Notes: generated by a model from the sequence alone, not told the origin. A stretch of DNA of 64,000 bases from an uncultured Castellaniella sp. (GCF_937988725.1 NZ_CALKHS010000008.1:124001-188000), one strand, 5' to 3'; counted from the stretch's first letter, positions 20,614 to 29,233 are shown. Program-made: numbers and translations.

Positions 20614-21458
20614 CGAGCAGCCTCGACCCGCGCGGCACTGGCACGTCCGGCATGCCCCGCCCCGCCGCGCAGCCCTCGGACGGATCCGGTCTGTGCTGCC
20701 GCATCATCCCCTGCCTGGACGTCAACGCCGGCCGGGTGGTCAAGGGCGTCAACTTCGTCAACCTGACCGACGCAGGCGACCCGGTGGAGATCGCCCGCCG
20801 CTATGACGAGCAGGGCGCCGACGAACTCACGTTCCTGGACATCACCGCGACGTCCGATGACCGCGACCTGATCCTGCCCATCATCGAATCGGTGGCCCGG
20901 CAGGTCTTCATCCCTCTGACCGTCGGCGGCGGCGTGCGCCAGGTATCCGACATCCAGCGCCTGCTGGACGCCGGCGCCGACAAGGTCTCGATCAACAGCG
21001 CGGCCGTCGCGCGACCGGAACTGGTGGCCGAGGCCGCCGCCCATCACGGGTCCCAGTGCATCGTGGTGGCCCTGGACGCCCGCCGCGTCTCCGCCCCCGA
21101 CGAATCCCCGCGCTGGGAGATCTTCACCCATGGCGGCCGCAAGGGCACGGGCCTGGACGCCGTGCAATGGGCCCGCCGCATGGCCGACCTGGGGGCGGGC
21201 GAACTGCTGCTGACCAGCATGGACCGCGACGGCACCAAATCCGGCTTCGACCTGGAACTGACCCGCGCCGTCTCGGACGCGGTGCCCGTTCCCGTCATCG
21301 CATCCGGCGGCGTGGGCAATCTGCAGCACCTGGCCGACGGCGTCACGCAAGGCCACGCCAGCGCCGTGCTGGCCGCCAGCATCTTCCACTTCGGTCAGCA
21401 CACCCTGGCCGAGGCCAAGGACTTCCTGGCCGCCCAGGGCATCCGGGTGCGGCGATGA
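20610..21458 (+). CDS. hisF: Imidazole glycerol phosphate synthase, cyclase subunit
   Basis: 282 residues from ATG 20610. The barrel starts at RIIPCLDVNAGRVVKGVNFVNLTDAGDPVE and has the phosphate-binding IPLTVGGGVRQVSDI and PVIASGGVGNLQHL motifs; catalytic Asp residues sit in CLDV and TSMDRDGTKSGFD. It uses HisH-derived ammonia to make imidazole glycerol phosphate and AICAR. The first 25 or so residues are an extension beyond the usual start; ATG at 20652 would remove about half of it, but the ATGA overlap with hisA favours 20610. Confidence 0.95.
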   Translation: MTSSLDPRGTGTSGMPRPAAQPSDGSGLCCRIIPCLDVNAGRVVKGVNFVNLTDAGDPVEIARRYDEQGADELTFLDITATSDDRDLILPIIESVARQVFIPLTVGGGVRQVSDIQRLLDAGADKVSINSAAVARPELVAEAAAHHGSQCIVVALDARRVSAPDESPRWEIFTHGGRKGTGLDAVQWARRMADLGAGELLLTSMDRDGTKSGFDLELTRAVSDAVPVPVIASGGVGNLQHLADGVTQGHASAVLAASIFHFGQHTLAEAKDFLAAQGIRVRR

Positions 21459-21877
21459 CACGAACCTCCACGCCCGACTGGCTGTCGGAACTGCGCTTCG
21501 ATGCGCAGGGGCTGATTCCGGCCATCGCCCAGGACGCCGACACGGGCACCGTCCTGATGATGGCCTGGATGAACGCCGAATCCGTCCAGGAAACCGTCCG
21601 CACCGGCCGCGCCGTGTATTTTTCGCGTTCCCGCCAGCGTCTGTGGCGCAAGGGCGAGGAATCCGGCCACATCCAGCAGGTCCACGACATCCGCCTGGAC
21701 TGCGACGGCGACGTGCTGCTGCTGAAGGTCACCCAGGTCGGCGGCATCGCCTGCCACACGGGGCGCGAACGCTGCTTCTTCCGCGGCCTGGACACCCAGG
21801 GCGCCGAGCCCGTCTGGGTGACGCAGGACCCGGTCCTGAAAGACCCAGACACCATTTACCACACCCCGCACGCCTAG
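21455..21877 (+). CDS. hisI: Phosphoribosyl-AMP cyclohydrolase
   Basis: 140 residues, stand-alone cyclohydrolase (third step). Zn- and Mg-binding patterns are present: HDIRLDCDGDVLLLKVTQVGGIACHTGRERCFF contains the DCDGD and Cys ligands, and MMAWMNAESVQETVRTGRAVYFSRSRQRLWRKGEESGH is the core. The start overlaps hisF (ATGA). In enterobacteria this activity is fused to HisE; here they are separate genes. Confidence 0.95.
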   Translation: MTRTSTPDWLSELRFDAQGLIPAIAQDADTGTVLMMAWMNAESVQETVRTGRAVYFSRSRQRLWRKGEESGHIQQVHDIRLDCDGDVLLLKVTQVGGIACHTGRERCFFRGLDTQGAEPVWVTQDPVLKDPDTIYHTPHA

Positions 21878-21912
21878 CGTCCCGACCGGCCCGCTTCCCC
21901 TTCCTTGCCGCC

Positions 21913-22272
21913 ATGAGCTCCTCCGACACGACTTCCGCCTCCAACACCGACACCCTGGCCCGGCTGGCCGACACGCTGGCCACCCGCCGGCCGGACCGGG
22001 GCGGCAACCCGGACACGTCCTACACCGCCAAGCTGCTGTCCCGCGGCCCGGACGCCTTCCTGAAGAAGATCGGCGAAGAAGCCACCGAACTGGTGATGGC
22101 GGCCAAGGACGGCCGCCCCGATCGCATCGTCGCCGAAACCGCCGACCTCTGGTTCCATTGCCTGGTGGCCCTGACGCACTTCAACCTGCGCCCCGAAGAC
22201 GTGCTGGCCGAACTCGCCCGCCGCGAAGGGCTCTCCGGCCTGGAAGAAAAGGCCTCGCGGCCCAAGGACTAG
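21913..22272 (+). CDS. hisE: Phosphoribosyl-ATP pyrophosphatase
   Basis: 119 residues, the second step of the pathway. The MazG-like all-alpha fold signature KIGEEATELVMAAKDGRPDRIVAETADLWFHCLVAL is clear, preceded by a low-complexity Ser/Thr-rich N-terminus. It is the last his gene here and lies 35 bases after hisI. Confidence 0.94.
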   Translation: MSSSDTTSASNTDTLARLADTLATRRPDRGGNPDTSYTAKLLSRGPDAFLKKIGEEATELVMAAKDGRPDRIVAETADLWFHCLVALTHFNLRPEDVLAELARREGLSGLEEKASRPKD

Positions 22273-22380
22273 GCGGCGGACGGCCGCGGCCGCCCCCTCC
22301 GCCTAAGGGCATACCCTCAAGCGCCGGCATTCCCCTGCCCGATCAGCACAATGCCAGGGAAATTGTGGCAACATACGAGG

Positions 22381-22409
22381 TTGAGTGGACCGATGTCCGG
22401 CCCTATCCT
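22381..22409 (+). promoter_or_regulatory. Sigma70-like promoter before hinT-tatABC
   Basis: TTGAGT at 22381-22386, exactly 17 bases, then TATCCT at 22404-22409, eleven bases before the hinT ATG. The short leader would be nearly leaderless. The 147-base gap after hisE otherwise holds nothing recognised. Confidence 0.4.
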
Positions 22410-22419
22410 GTAGAACCCC

Positions 22420-22788
22420 ATGAGCCACGATTGCCTGTTTTGTAAAATCGCCCGGCACGAGATCCCCGCCCGCATCGTGCACGAAGACGACGAATTCCTC
22501 GCCTTCCATGACATCAATCCGGCCGCCCCGGTGCACTTGCTGTTGATTCCCAAACATCACGTCGCCTCGCTGGCCGACACCGGTCCTCAGGACGGCGCCT
22601 GGCTGGCCCGCATGCTGCAGCTGGCGCCCCGGCTGGCCGCCGAAAACGGCTGCAACCCGATGCCCGAAGGCGGCTTCCGGCTGGTCGCGAACACCGGCGC
22701 CGAAGGCGGCCAGGAAATCGATCATCTGCATTTTCACATTCTGGGTGGCGCACGCCCCTGGTCAAAACGCGCGGCGCCCGCCGCCTAA
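22420..22788 (+). CDS. hinT: HIT-family purine nucleoside phosphoramidase HinT
   Basis: 122 residues. The histidine triad is DHLHFHILGG near residues 108-117, and the N-terminus CLFCKIARHEIPARIVHEDDEFLAFHDINPAAPVHLLLIPKHHV is typical of HinT/PKCI-type phosphoramidases, which hydrolyse AMP-amino conjugates including acyl-adenylates. Position between hisE and tatA is characteristic of betaproteobacteria. tatA starts nine bases after it. Confidence 0.93.
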   Translation: MSHDCLFCKIARHEIPARIVHEDDEFLAFHDINPAAPVHLLLIPKHHVASLADTGPQDGAWLARMLQLAPRLAAENGCNPMPEGGFRLVANTGAEGGQEIDHLHFHILGGARPWSKRAAPAA

Positions 22789-22797
22789 GGAGCTCTC

Positions 22798-23034
22798 ATG
22801 GGTAGTTTCAGCATCTGGCACTGGCTGATCGTTCTGGTCATCGTCGCCCTGATTTTCGGTACCAAGAAATTGCGCAATATCGGCGAAGACCTCGGCGGCG
22901 CCGTCAAGGGCTTCAAGAAGGGCATGAAAGACGCCCAGGCCGAAGGCGAACCCGAGGCCAAGCCCTCCGTCACCCAGCAGGTTCAGGATTCCAACACCGT
23001 GGACGTCCAGGCCCGCGAGAAAAACGACGCCTGA
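22798..23034 (+). CDS. tatA: Twin-arginine translocase subunit TatA
   Basis: 78 residues: a short N-terminal membrane helix (SIWHWLIVLVIVALIFG), the FGTKKLRNIGEDLGGAVKGFKKGM amphipathic helix, and an acidic disordered tail. TatA oligomers form the passage for folded Tat substrates. An AAGGAG ribosome site precedes it. First of the tatABC operon. Confidence 0.95.
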   Translation: MGSFSIWHWLIVLVIVALIFGTKKLRNIGEDLGGAVKGFKKGMKDAQAEGEPEAKPSVTQQVQDSNTVDVQAREKNDA

Positions 23035-23059
23035 GCCCGCGCACTGAACCGGAACCACC

Positions 23060-23398
23060 ATGTTTGATGTCAGCTTCAGCGAACTGATGCTGATCGGCGT
23101 GATTGCGCTGATCGTCATCGGTCCCGAACGCCTGCCCAAGGTCGCCCGCACGGTCGGGCACCTGCTGGGGCGCGCCCAGCGCTACGTGAACGAAGTCAAA
23201 TCCGATATCCAGAAGGAAATGGACCTCAAGGAAATCGGCGACATCAAGAACCAGATGGAAGACGCCGCCCGCTCGGTCCAGACCTCGATGAGCTCGTCCG
23301 TGGATGAACTGAAATCCGCCGTCACCCAGCCGACCCAGGCCGTCCAGGATTCCCTGGACGAAGCGCGGAAGGCCCTCGAAGTAAAGAAAGATGACTGA
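23060..23398 (+). CDS. tatB: Twin-arginine translocase subunit TatB
   Basis: 112 residues: N-terminal membrane helix MFDVSFSELMLIGVIALIVIGPERLPKVARTVGHLLG with the TatB-type Glu near residue 8 and the GPERLP hinge, followed by a long helical, charged cytoplasmic part. TatB with TatC binds the twin-arginine signal peptide. It overlaps tatC by eight bases. Confidence 0.95.
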   Translation: MFDVSFSELMLIGVIALIVIGPERLPKVARTVGHLLGRAQRYVNEVKSDIQKEMDLKEIGDIKNQMEDAARSVQTSMSSSVDELKSAVTQPTQAVQDSLDEARKALEVKKDD

Positions 23399-24203
23399 CG
23401 CCTCCGACGCCTCGTCCCAGGACACCTTCATTTCCCACCTGATGGAGCTGCGCAGCCGTCTGCTGCGCGCGGTCGTCGCCGTGCTGGCCATTTTCGTGGT
23501 GCTGTTCCTGTACCCCGGACCCTCGGCCATCTACGACATCCTGGCCCAGCCCATGCTGGCGTCCCTGCCCGAAGGCACGCGGATGATCGCCACCGGCGTC
23601 ATCACGCCCTTCATGGTGCCCATCAAGGTCACCCTGCTGGCGGCTTTCGTGCTGGCCCTGCCCTTCGTGCTGTATCAGGCCTGGGCCTTCGTCGCGCCCG
23701 GGCTGTACCGCCACGAACAGCGCCTGGCGCTGCCGCTGATCATCTCCAGCACCTTCCTGTTCCTGCTGGGCATGGCCTTCTGCTATTTCGTGGTGTTCCA
23801 CACCGTCTTTCGCTTCATCGCCCACTTCGCGCCGCACTCGATCACGCCCGCGCCGGACATCGAGGCCTACGTCAATTTCGTGCTGACCATGTTCATCGCC
23901 TTCGGCGTGACCTTCGAGGTCCCCGTGGCGGTCGTCCTGCTGGTGAAGACCGGCCTCGTCACGGTCAAGAAACTGCGCGAAATCCGCGGCTACGTCGTCG
24001 TCTGCGCCTTCGTGCTGGCCGCCGTCGTCACCCCGCCGGACGTCCTCAGCCAGATCCTGCTGGCCACGCCGCTGTGCCTGTTGTACGAAATTGGCATCCT
24101 GGCCGGCGCCGCCCTGGAAAAACGCAAGCCCCCGGAAGAAGATCCGGCGGACCAGGCGAACGCGGTAATGCCGCAGGACGACGCTGCCTCGGGCGGGGAC
24201 TGA
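23391..24203 (+). CDS. tatC: Twin-arginine translocase subunit TatC
   Basis: 270-residue polytopic inner-membrane protein with six membrane segments. Family motifs include FISHLMELRSRLLRAVVAV at the start, PFVLYQAWAFVAPGLYRHEQR, FGVTFEVPVAVVLL and AVVTPPDVLSQILLATPLCLLYEIGI. It recognises the twin-arginine signal. The C-terminal tail is long, acidic and probably cytoplasmic. It converges on dsbD with 64 bases between. Confidence 0.97.
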   Translation: MTDASDASSQDTFISHLMELRSRLLRAVVAVLAIFVVLFLYPGPSAIYDILAQPMLASLPEGTRMIATGVITPFMVPIKVTLLAAFVLALPFVLYQAWAFVAPGLYRHEQRLALPLIISSTFLFLLGMAFCYFVVFHTVFRFIAHFAPHSITPAPDIEAYVNFVLTMFIAFGVTFEVPVAVVLLVKTGLVTVKKLREIRGYVVVCAFVLAAVVTPPDVLSQILLATPLCLLYEIGILAGAALEKRKPPEEDPADQANAVMPQDDAASGGD

Positions 24204-24217
24204 TCCCGCTACGGCCC

Positions 24218-24252
24218 GGTCCATGGCGTCGGGGCGTCCGCTGCCATGGACC
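24218..24252. terminator. Hairpin between convergent tatC and dsbD
   Basis: A perfect 10-base stem GGTCCATGGC with its complement at 24243-24252 and a 15-base loop. There is no T run on either strand, so it is at best a weak bidirectional terminator or a 3' end stabiliser. Confidence 0.35.
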
Positions 24253-24267
24253 CGCCGGCGCTGACGG

Positions 24268-26295
24268 TCACTGCGTCGCCAGCACCCGGTCCTGCACCTG
24301 GCGGAACGCCTCCGCCTTCTTGAATCCCACGACCCGGGCCTGGGGGATGAGCTTCCCCTTGGCATCGAAAAACAGGATGCCCGGCGGGCCGAACAGATCG
24401 AAGCGCGCCAGCAGGGCGCGGTCTTCGTCCGTCATCCGGGTCACGTCCGCCTGCAGCAGCAGCATCCGGCCCATACGTTCGGAAACCGCAGGATCGCTGA
24501 ACGTGAATTTCTCCATCTCCAGGCAGGAAACGCACCAGTCCGCGTAGAAATCCAGCATCACAGGCCGGTCGGCGGCCGCCAGGCGCGCGTCCAGGTCCGC
24601 CAGGGACTGCACACGCGTGAACCGGGCCCGGATGGCGGCGGGGTCCGCAGGCGCGCCCGACGCGCCGCCCTGAACGGCGGCCGCGCCGGCGGCGAACGGC
24701 GCTAGCGGGCGCAGCATGTCCCGCCCCCCCGCCAGCAGCCCTGCGCCCTGCGCCAGCCCCCACAGGGCCAGCAACATGGCGAGCGCGCGCGCCAGCAGCC
24801 GCAGCGGTCCGGCCTCGCCATCCCCCCGGGCTGCGGTCGATCCCAGCAGCAGGGCGGCCCACAGCGCCAGCAGCGCCCAGCCGGCGACGTACAGGCCGCC
24901 GGCCAGCAAGGGACGCGCCATCCACCAGGCCGTCGCCAGCAGCAACAGGCCGAAGCCGGCCTTCAGAGGCATCATCCAGGCGCCGGCGCGCGGCATCAGG
25001 GCCCCCGCCCCGGCGCCCACGGCCAGCAGCAGCAGGCCTTCGCCCCAGGCCATGGCGAACAGGGCCGCGCCGCCGATCACCACGTCGCCCGTCTGGGAAA
25101 TGAACAGCAGCACCCCGGCCAGCGGAGCGGCCACGCAGGGCCCCACGATCAGGGCCGACAGCATGCCCATCAGGAACACGCCGCCCGCCCGGCCGCCGGG
25201 CAGGCGTTGCATCCAGCCTTGCAGGCGCGACTGGAAACCCACCGGAGCCTGCAGGGTGAAGACGTCCAGCATGGCCAGTGCGAAGAGCGCCAGCAGCACG
25301 GCGAAAGAGCCCAGGACCCAGGGCGATTGCAGCCAGGCGGCCAGTCCGGCGCCCGCCAGGCCGGCCGCCACGCCCAGGGCCGTGTAGACGATGGACATGC
25401 CCAGCACATAGATGGCGGCCATGCCCAGGCCCCGCCGTCGGCTGACGGCCTGCCCGTCCTTGCCGGCGATGATGGCCAGCAGGATCGGCACCATGGGCAG
25501 CACGCAGGGGGTCAGCGACAGCAGAATCCCGAACAGCAGGCTCAGGCCCAGGATCTGCCACAAGGGCGCCTGGTGCAGCCACGCCGCCATGCCCACGTCG
25601 CCCATGTCCAGCCAGGAGGAGGCGTCCGATTCCGCCGAGGGCTCGGGCCGATCCGCCCCGGCTGCGGGGGCGCCCAGCAGCGACAGCGCGGAGCCCGCGC
25701 CGGCTTTGCGAGCGCCAGGCGTCGGACCGGATGCGGCGGTCTCATCCTGCGGCGCGGGGACCTGGGCGCGCGCCAGCGGCCCCTGCGCCTGATAACCCTC
25801 GCCCTGGGCCGCCAACGTGAACTGCCGGGTCATGGGCGGATAGCACAGGCCTTCGTCCGCGCAGCCCTGCCCCGTCACCGTCACCTGCAGGGGGGCCGCC
25901 GCGCCGCCCTCCAGCGGCGCGCGCAACGTCACTCCCCGGTGGAAGACTTCCATGTCCTGGTCGAAGGTCGGGTCGTATTTCACCTGGCCCTTGGGCAGGC
26001 GCAGGGGCTGCGTCCAGGCCGGCTGGCGGGTTTCCGTCCCCGGCGGCGTCAGCGTCGACTGCCGGTACAGCAGCAAGCGGCCCTGGGCATCTTCGATCCG
26101 CACCTCGAAGCGTTCCTGGTACATGTAATAGCCCGGCGCGATCGCGTAATGCACGTCCAGCGCCAGGGGATCGGGCATGGCGACCGTGGTGACGAACGCC
26201 TTGTCGGGATCCAGGAAATCATCCGCCGCCCAGGCCTTGCCGATCACACCGACCGCCATCAGGCCCATCAGCAACAGGGACAGGAACTTCTTCAT
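24268..26295 (-). CDS. dsbD: Thiol:disulfide interchange protein DsbD
   Basis: 675 residues. Moves reducing electrons from cytoplasmic thioredoxin to periplasmic thiol proteins. In order: signal peptide (MKKFLSLLLMGLMAVGVIGKAWA), periplasmic N-domain with the Cys pair in GCADEGLCYPP, an eight-helix membrane domain with Cys in LTPCVLPMVPI and GPCVAAPLAGV, and a C-terminal thioredoxin domain with FYADWCVSCLEMEKF. All six redox cysteines are present. ATG at 26295 starts the signal peptide; the open frame further upstream is not needed. It follows cutA on the same strand by 49 bases, the usual cutA-dsbD pair. Confidence 0.97.
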   Translation of the reverse strand: MKKFLSLLLMGLMAVGVIGKAWAADDFLDPDKAFVTTVAMPDPLALDVHYAIAPGYYMYQERFEVRIEDAQGRLLLYRQSTLTPPGTETRQPAWTQPLRLPKGQVKYDPTFDQDMEVFHRGVTLRAPLEGGAAAPLQVTVTGQGCADEGLCYPPMTRQFTLAAQGEGYQAQGPLARAQVPAPQDETAASGPTPGARKAGAGSALSLLGAPAAGADRPEPSAESDASSWLDMGDVGMAAWLHQAPLWQILGLSLLFGILLSLTPCVLPMVPILLAIIAGKDGQAVSRRRGLGMAAIYVLGMSIVYTALGVAAGLAGAGLAAWLQSPWVLGSFAVLLALFALAMLDVFTLQAPVGFQSRLQGWMQRLPGGRAGGVFLMGMLSALIVGPCVAAPLAGVLLFISQTGDVVIGGAALFAMAWGEGLLLLAVGAGAGALMPRAGAWMMPLKAGFGLLLLATAWWMARPLLAGGLYVAGWALLALWAALLLGSTAARGDGEAGPLRLLARALAMLLALWGLAQGAGLLAGGRDMLRPLAPFAAGAAAVQGGASGAPADPAAIRARFTRVQSLADLDARLAAADRPVMLDFYADWCVSCLEMEKFTFSDPAVSERMGRMLLLQADVTRMTDEDRALLARFDLFGPPGILFFDAKGKLIPQARVVGFKKAEAFRQVQDRVLATQ

Positions 26296-26344
26296 AAAAC
26301 GATCTCTTTCAGGGCAGACGCCACGGATCGGGGCCGGCGGAACA

Positions 26345-26773
26345 TCAGGAGCGCGACGAGCCGGCAGGCGCGGCGACATTCCCGGCGACCCAGTCCAGAT
26401 ACGCCGCGCTGCCGGCGGGAACGCCCAGGACCAGGAATTCGGGGATCTCGTAGGGATGCAGTTCGCACAGGCGCCGATGAAGAGCGGGCAAGGCGGCCGC
26501 CGTGGTCTTGAAACTGAGCGGAATTTCTTCCGAGCCTTCCAGATGCCCCTGCCACAGATACATCGAAGTCATCACGCCGCCGACCTGGGCGCAGGCCGCC
26601 AGGGATTCCTCGACCAGCACATGGGCGATCCGCTTGGCCAGCAGCACGTCAGGAGCCGTCGACAGCACGACGACGGCATCCGCGGGCGCCCCGTCCTGGC
26701 GCCGCAGCCCCCCGGAGGATCCGGCCTCGGCGGACGCGCCTGCCGCCGCCGGCGAGTGTTCGGGCACTGACAT
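26345..26773 (-). CDS. cutA: Divalent-cation tolerance protein CutA
   Basis: 142 residues. The core AKRIAHVLVEESLAACAQVGGVMTSMYLWQGHLEGSEEIPLSFKTTAAALPALHRRLCELHPYEIPEFLVLGVPAG is the CutA1 trimer fold. The first 35 residues (SVPEHSPAAAGASAEAGSSGGLRRQDGAPAD) are a low-complexity extension not seen in E. coli. The role in copper tolerance is historical, and the molecular function is still unclear. It precedes dsbD on the same strand. Confidence 0.93.
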   Translation of the reverse strand: MSVPEHSPAAAGASAEAGSSGGLRRQDGAPADAVVVLSTAPDVLLAKRIAHVLVEESLAACAQVGGVMTSMYLWQGHLEGSEEIPLSFKTTAAALPALHRRLCELHPYEIPEFLVLGVPAGSAAYLDWVAGNVAAPAGSSRS

Positions 26774-26815
26774 GGTAAATCCCAACAGACAAAACTCTTT
26801 GATTTTACATGCAGA

Positions 26816-26843
26816 AAGGCCCGAAGCAGCAGCTTCGGGCCTT
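26816..26843 (-). terminator. Intrinsic terminator of the spc-alpha ribosomal operon
   Basis: A perfect 12-base stem AAGGCCCGAAGC / GCTTCGGGCCTT with an AGCA loop lies 50 bases after the rplQ stop, on the minus strand. The T run on the minus side is short (TCTGCATG follows), so efficiency is uncertain. It sits between rplQ and cutA and probably separates them. Confidence 0.6.
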
Positions 26844-26892
26844 GGGAGTGCGGGCGATGCGGGCGGATCGGGGATCCGCCCCGACGCGCGGC

Positions 26893-27273
26893 TTATTCGG
26901 CGGCGGCTTCGGCCTCGGGACGATCCACCAGTTCCATGTAGGCCATGGGGGCGTTGTCACCCTGGCGGAAGCCCATCTTCAGCACACGGGTGTAGCCGCC
27001 GTTGCGGGCGGCGAAGCGCGGGCCGATCTCGTTGAAGAGCTTGGTGACGGCATCGCGGTCACGCAGACGGGCGAAGGCCAGGCGGCGGTTGGCCAGCGTG
27101 GGGTTCTTGCCCAGGGTAATCAGGGGTTCCACCACACGGCGCAATTCCTTGGCCTTGGGCAGCGTGGTCTTGATCGCTTCGTGGGTCAGCAGGGACACAG
27201 CCATGTTGCGGAACATGGCCAGGCGATGGCTGCTGGTACGGTTCAGTTTGCGGAGGCCGCTACGATGACGCAT
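26893..27273 (-). CDS. rplQ: 50S ribosomal protein L17
   Basis: 126 residues, beginning MRHRSGLRKLNRTSSHRLAMFRNMAVSLLTHEAIKTTLPKAKELRRVVEPLITLGK, the standard bacterial L17 start, ending with a short Ala/Glu tail. It is last of the alpha operon after rpoA. A strong hairpin sits in the 146-base gap upstream, so its expression relative to rpoA may be adjusted. Confidence 0.98.
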   Translation of the reverse strand: MRHRSGLRKLNRTSSHRLAMFRNMAVSLLTHEAIKTTLPKAKELRRVVEPLITLGKNPTLANRRLAFARLRDRDAVTKLFNEIGPRFAARNGGYTRVLKMGFRQGDNAPMAYMELVDRPEAEAAAE

Positions 27274-27379
27274 GATGATTTCCTTGTTTGAATCTAAGAC
27301 CCGGATCTTCTATCGCACTGGGCGCGGCCCGGGTGGGTTGAAAGCGTTCGCCCGGAACCCGGGCAAGCGCGGGATTTTA

Positions 27380-27411
27380 GCATGGGGCGAAGGCATTTCT
27401 TCGCCCCATGC
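27380..27411 (-). repeat. 13-base-stem hairpin between rpoA and rplQ
   Basis: A perfect inverted repeat GCATGGGGCGAAG / CTTCGCCCCATGC with a GCATTT loop, starting 9 bases beyond the rpoA stop. Downstream on the minus strand is TAAAAT and not a T run, so full termination is unlikely; partial attenuation or 3'-end protection after processing is more plausible. Confidence 0.65.
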
Positions 27412-27419
27412 CGGTCTGC

Positions 27420-28418
27420 TTAGGGGCGCTCCAGCCCGACGGGGGGCCAGTTTTCCAGCTTCATGCCCAGGGTCAGGCCGCGTGCGGCCAGGACTTCCTT
27501 GATCTCGTTGAGCGACTTGCGGCCCAGATTCGGAGTCTTCAGCAGCTCATTTTCGGTGCGCTGGATCAGATCGCCGATGTAGTAGATGTTTTCGGCCTTC
27601 AGGCAATTGGCCGAACGCACCGTCAATTCCAGATCGTCCACCGGACGCAGCAGCACCGGATCGATCGGGGCCGACTGGCCGCCCACCGGCAGGCTGGTGG
27701 TCAGCTGGCCGGCGTCCTTGTCCGCCAGGGACACGAACACGGACACCTGATCCATCAGGATGCGGGCCGACTGGCGCACGGCTTCTTCGGGGCTGATGAC
27801 GCCGTTGGTCAGCACGTCCAGCACCAGCTTGTCCAGGTCGGTACGCTGTTCCACACGAGCGCTTTCGACCGCGTAGCTGACGCGGCGCACCGGGCTGAAG
27901 GAGGCGTCCAGCACGATCTGGCCGATGGTGGCCGAACGGTCATCGACCAGCGCCCGCACATTGCCCGGCACGTAGCCGCGGCCCTGTTCGACCTTGAGCT
28001 GCATTTCGATGCGGCCGTTGTCGGTCAGGGTGGCGATCAGGTGATCGGGGTTGAGGATCTCCACGTCGTGCGGCAGTTCGATGTCGCGCGCGCGGACCTC
28101 GCCCGGGCCCTGCTTGTTCAGCTGCAGCGTGACTTCTTCGCGATTGTGCAGCTTGAACACCACGCCCTTCAGATTCAGCAGGATGTCCACGACGTCTTCG
28201 CGCACGCCGGCGATCGTGGAATATTCATGCACGACGCCGCTGATCTGCACTTCCGTCGGCGCGTAGCCGGTCATGGAAGACAGCAGGATGCGGCGCAGGG
28301 CGTTGCCCAGCGTGTGGCCATAACCACGCTCGAAGGGCTCCATGACGACCTTGGCGTGATTGGCGCCCAGCGATTCCACGGTAATGGTGCGGGGCTTGAG
28401 AAAACCTTGTGCGGACAT
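27420..28418 (-). CDS. rpoA: RNA polymerase alpha subunit
   Basis: 332 residues. The N-terminal assembly domain begins MSAQGFLKPRTITVESLGANHAKVVMEPFERGYGHTLGNALRRILLSSMTGYAPTEVQI. The C-terminal domain, which contacts DNA and activators, has LELTVRSANCLKAENIYYIGDLIQRTENELLKTPNLGRKSLNEIKEVLAARGLTLGM. Position between rpsD and rplQ is the standard alpha operon order. Confidence 0.99.
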   Translation of the reverse strand: MSAQGFLKPRTITVESLGANHAKVVMEPFERGYGHTLGNALRRILLSSMTGYAPTEVQISGVVHEYSTIAGVREDVVDILLNLKGVVFKLHNREEVTLQLNKQGPGEVRARDIELPHDVEILNPDHLIATLTDNGRIEMQLKVEQGRGYVPGNVRALVDDRSATIGQIVLDASFSPVRRVSYAVESARVEQRTDLDKLVLDVLTNGVISPEEAVRQSARILMDQVSVFVSLADKDAGQLTTSLPVGGQSAPIDPVLLRPVDDLELTVRSANCLKAENIYYIGDLIQRTENELLKTPNLGRKSLNEIKEVLAARGLTLGMKLENWPPVGLERP

Positions 28419-28599
28419 ATGTGTTCCTTTTCAATACCCTCGGCTCGTTACACCGATAAGGCTGACGGACATGAAGGACCGGCCGCGAGACCGGAACAAG
28501 ACCACAGCCCACCTCGGGCGGATGCCTGAGCGTGGGCTGGATGACAGCTTCCGGGCAAGGCCCGGAGGCTGCGCGGTGGCGCGAAGCCACCCGGATGGA

Positions 28600-29223
28600 T
28601 CAGCGGGAATACAATTCCACGACCATGGATTCGTTGACGTCGTGAGCGACGTCAGCGCGATCCGGGGCCTGCTTGAACACGCCCGAGAGCTTGCCGGCAT
28701 CGACTTCGACCCACTGGGGCAGGCCGTTGCCGGTCGCCAGGTCCAGGGATTCCTTGATGCGGATCTGGGCCTTGGCCTTTTCACGGATCGAGACCACGTC
28801 GCCGGCCTTCACCAGCATCGAGGCGATGTCGGCGGTGTGGCCGTTCAGTTCGATGGCGCGGTGATTCACCAGCTGGCGCGCTTCGGCGCGCGTCGAGCCA
28901 AAGCCCATGCGGTAGACGACGTTGTCCAGGCGCGATTCCAGCAGCTGGATCAAAGTTTCGCCGGTGTTGCCGCGACGGCGCTCGGCTTCTTCGAAGTAGC
29001 GGCGGAACTGCTTTTCCAGCACGCCGTACATGCGCTTGAGCTTCTGCTTTTCACGCAGCTGCAGACCGAAGTCGGAGGTGCGGGAACCCGAAGTGCGGCC
29101 ATGCTGGCCGGGCTTGGATTCGAGCTTGCACTTGGAGTCCAGCGAGCGGCGGGCGCTCTTCAGGAACAGGTCGGTGCCTTCGCGACGCGAAAGCTTGCAT
29201 TTGGGTCCGGTATAACGAGCCAA
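28600..29223 (-). CDS. rpsD: 30S ribosomal protein S4
   Basis: 207 residues. Starts at TTG 29223, giving (M)ARYTGPKCKLSRREGTDLFLKSARRSLDSKCKLESKPGQHG; no ATG is available at the family start, and an AAGGGG ribosome site lies 7 bases before this TTG. The S4 RNA-binding domain is LIQLLESRLDNVVYRMGFGSTRAEARQLVNHRAIELNG. In E. coli S4 represses its own operon. The intergenic gap to rpoA is 181 bases, long for this operon. Confidence 0.98.
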   Translation of the reverse strand: MARYTGPKCKLSRREGTDLFLKSARRSLDSKCKLESKPGQHGRTSGSRTSDFGLQLREKQKLKRMYGVLEKQFRRYFEEAERRRGNTGETLIQLLESRLDNVVYRMGFGSTRAEARQLVNHRAIELNGHTADIASMLVKAGDVVSIREKAKAQIRIKESLDLATGNGLPQWVEVDAGKLSGVFKQAPDRADVAHDVNESMVVELYSR

Positions 29224-29233
29224 GATGTTCCCC

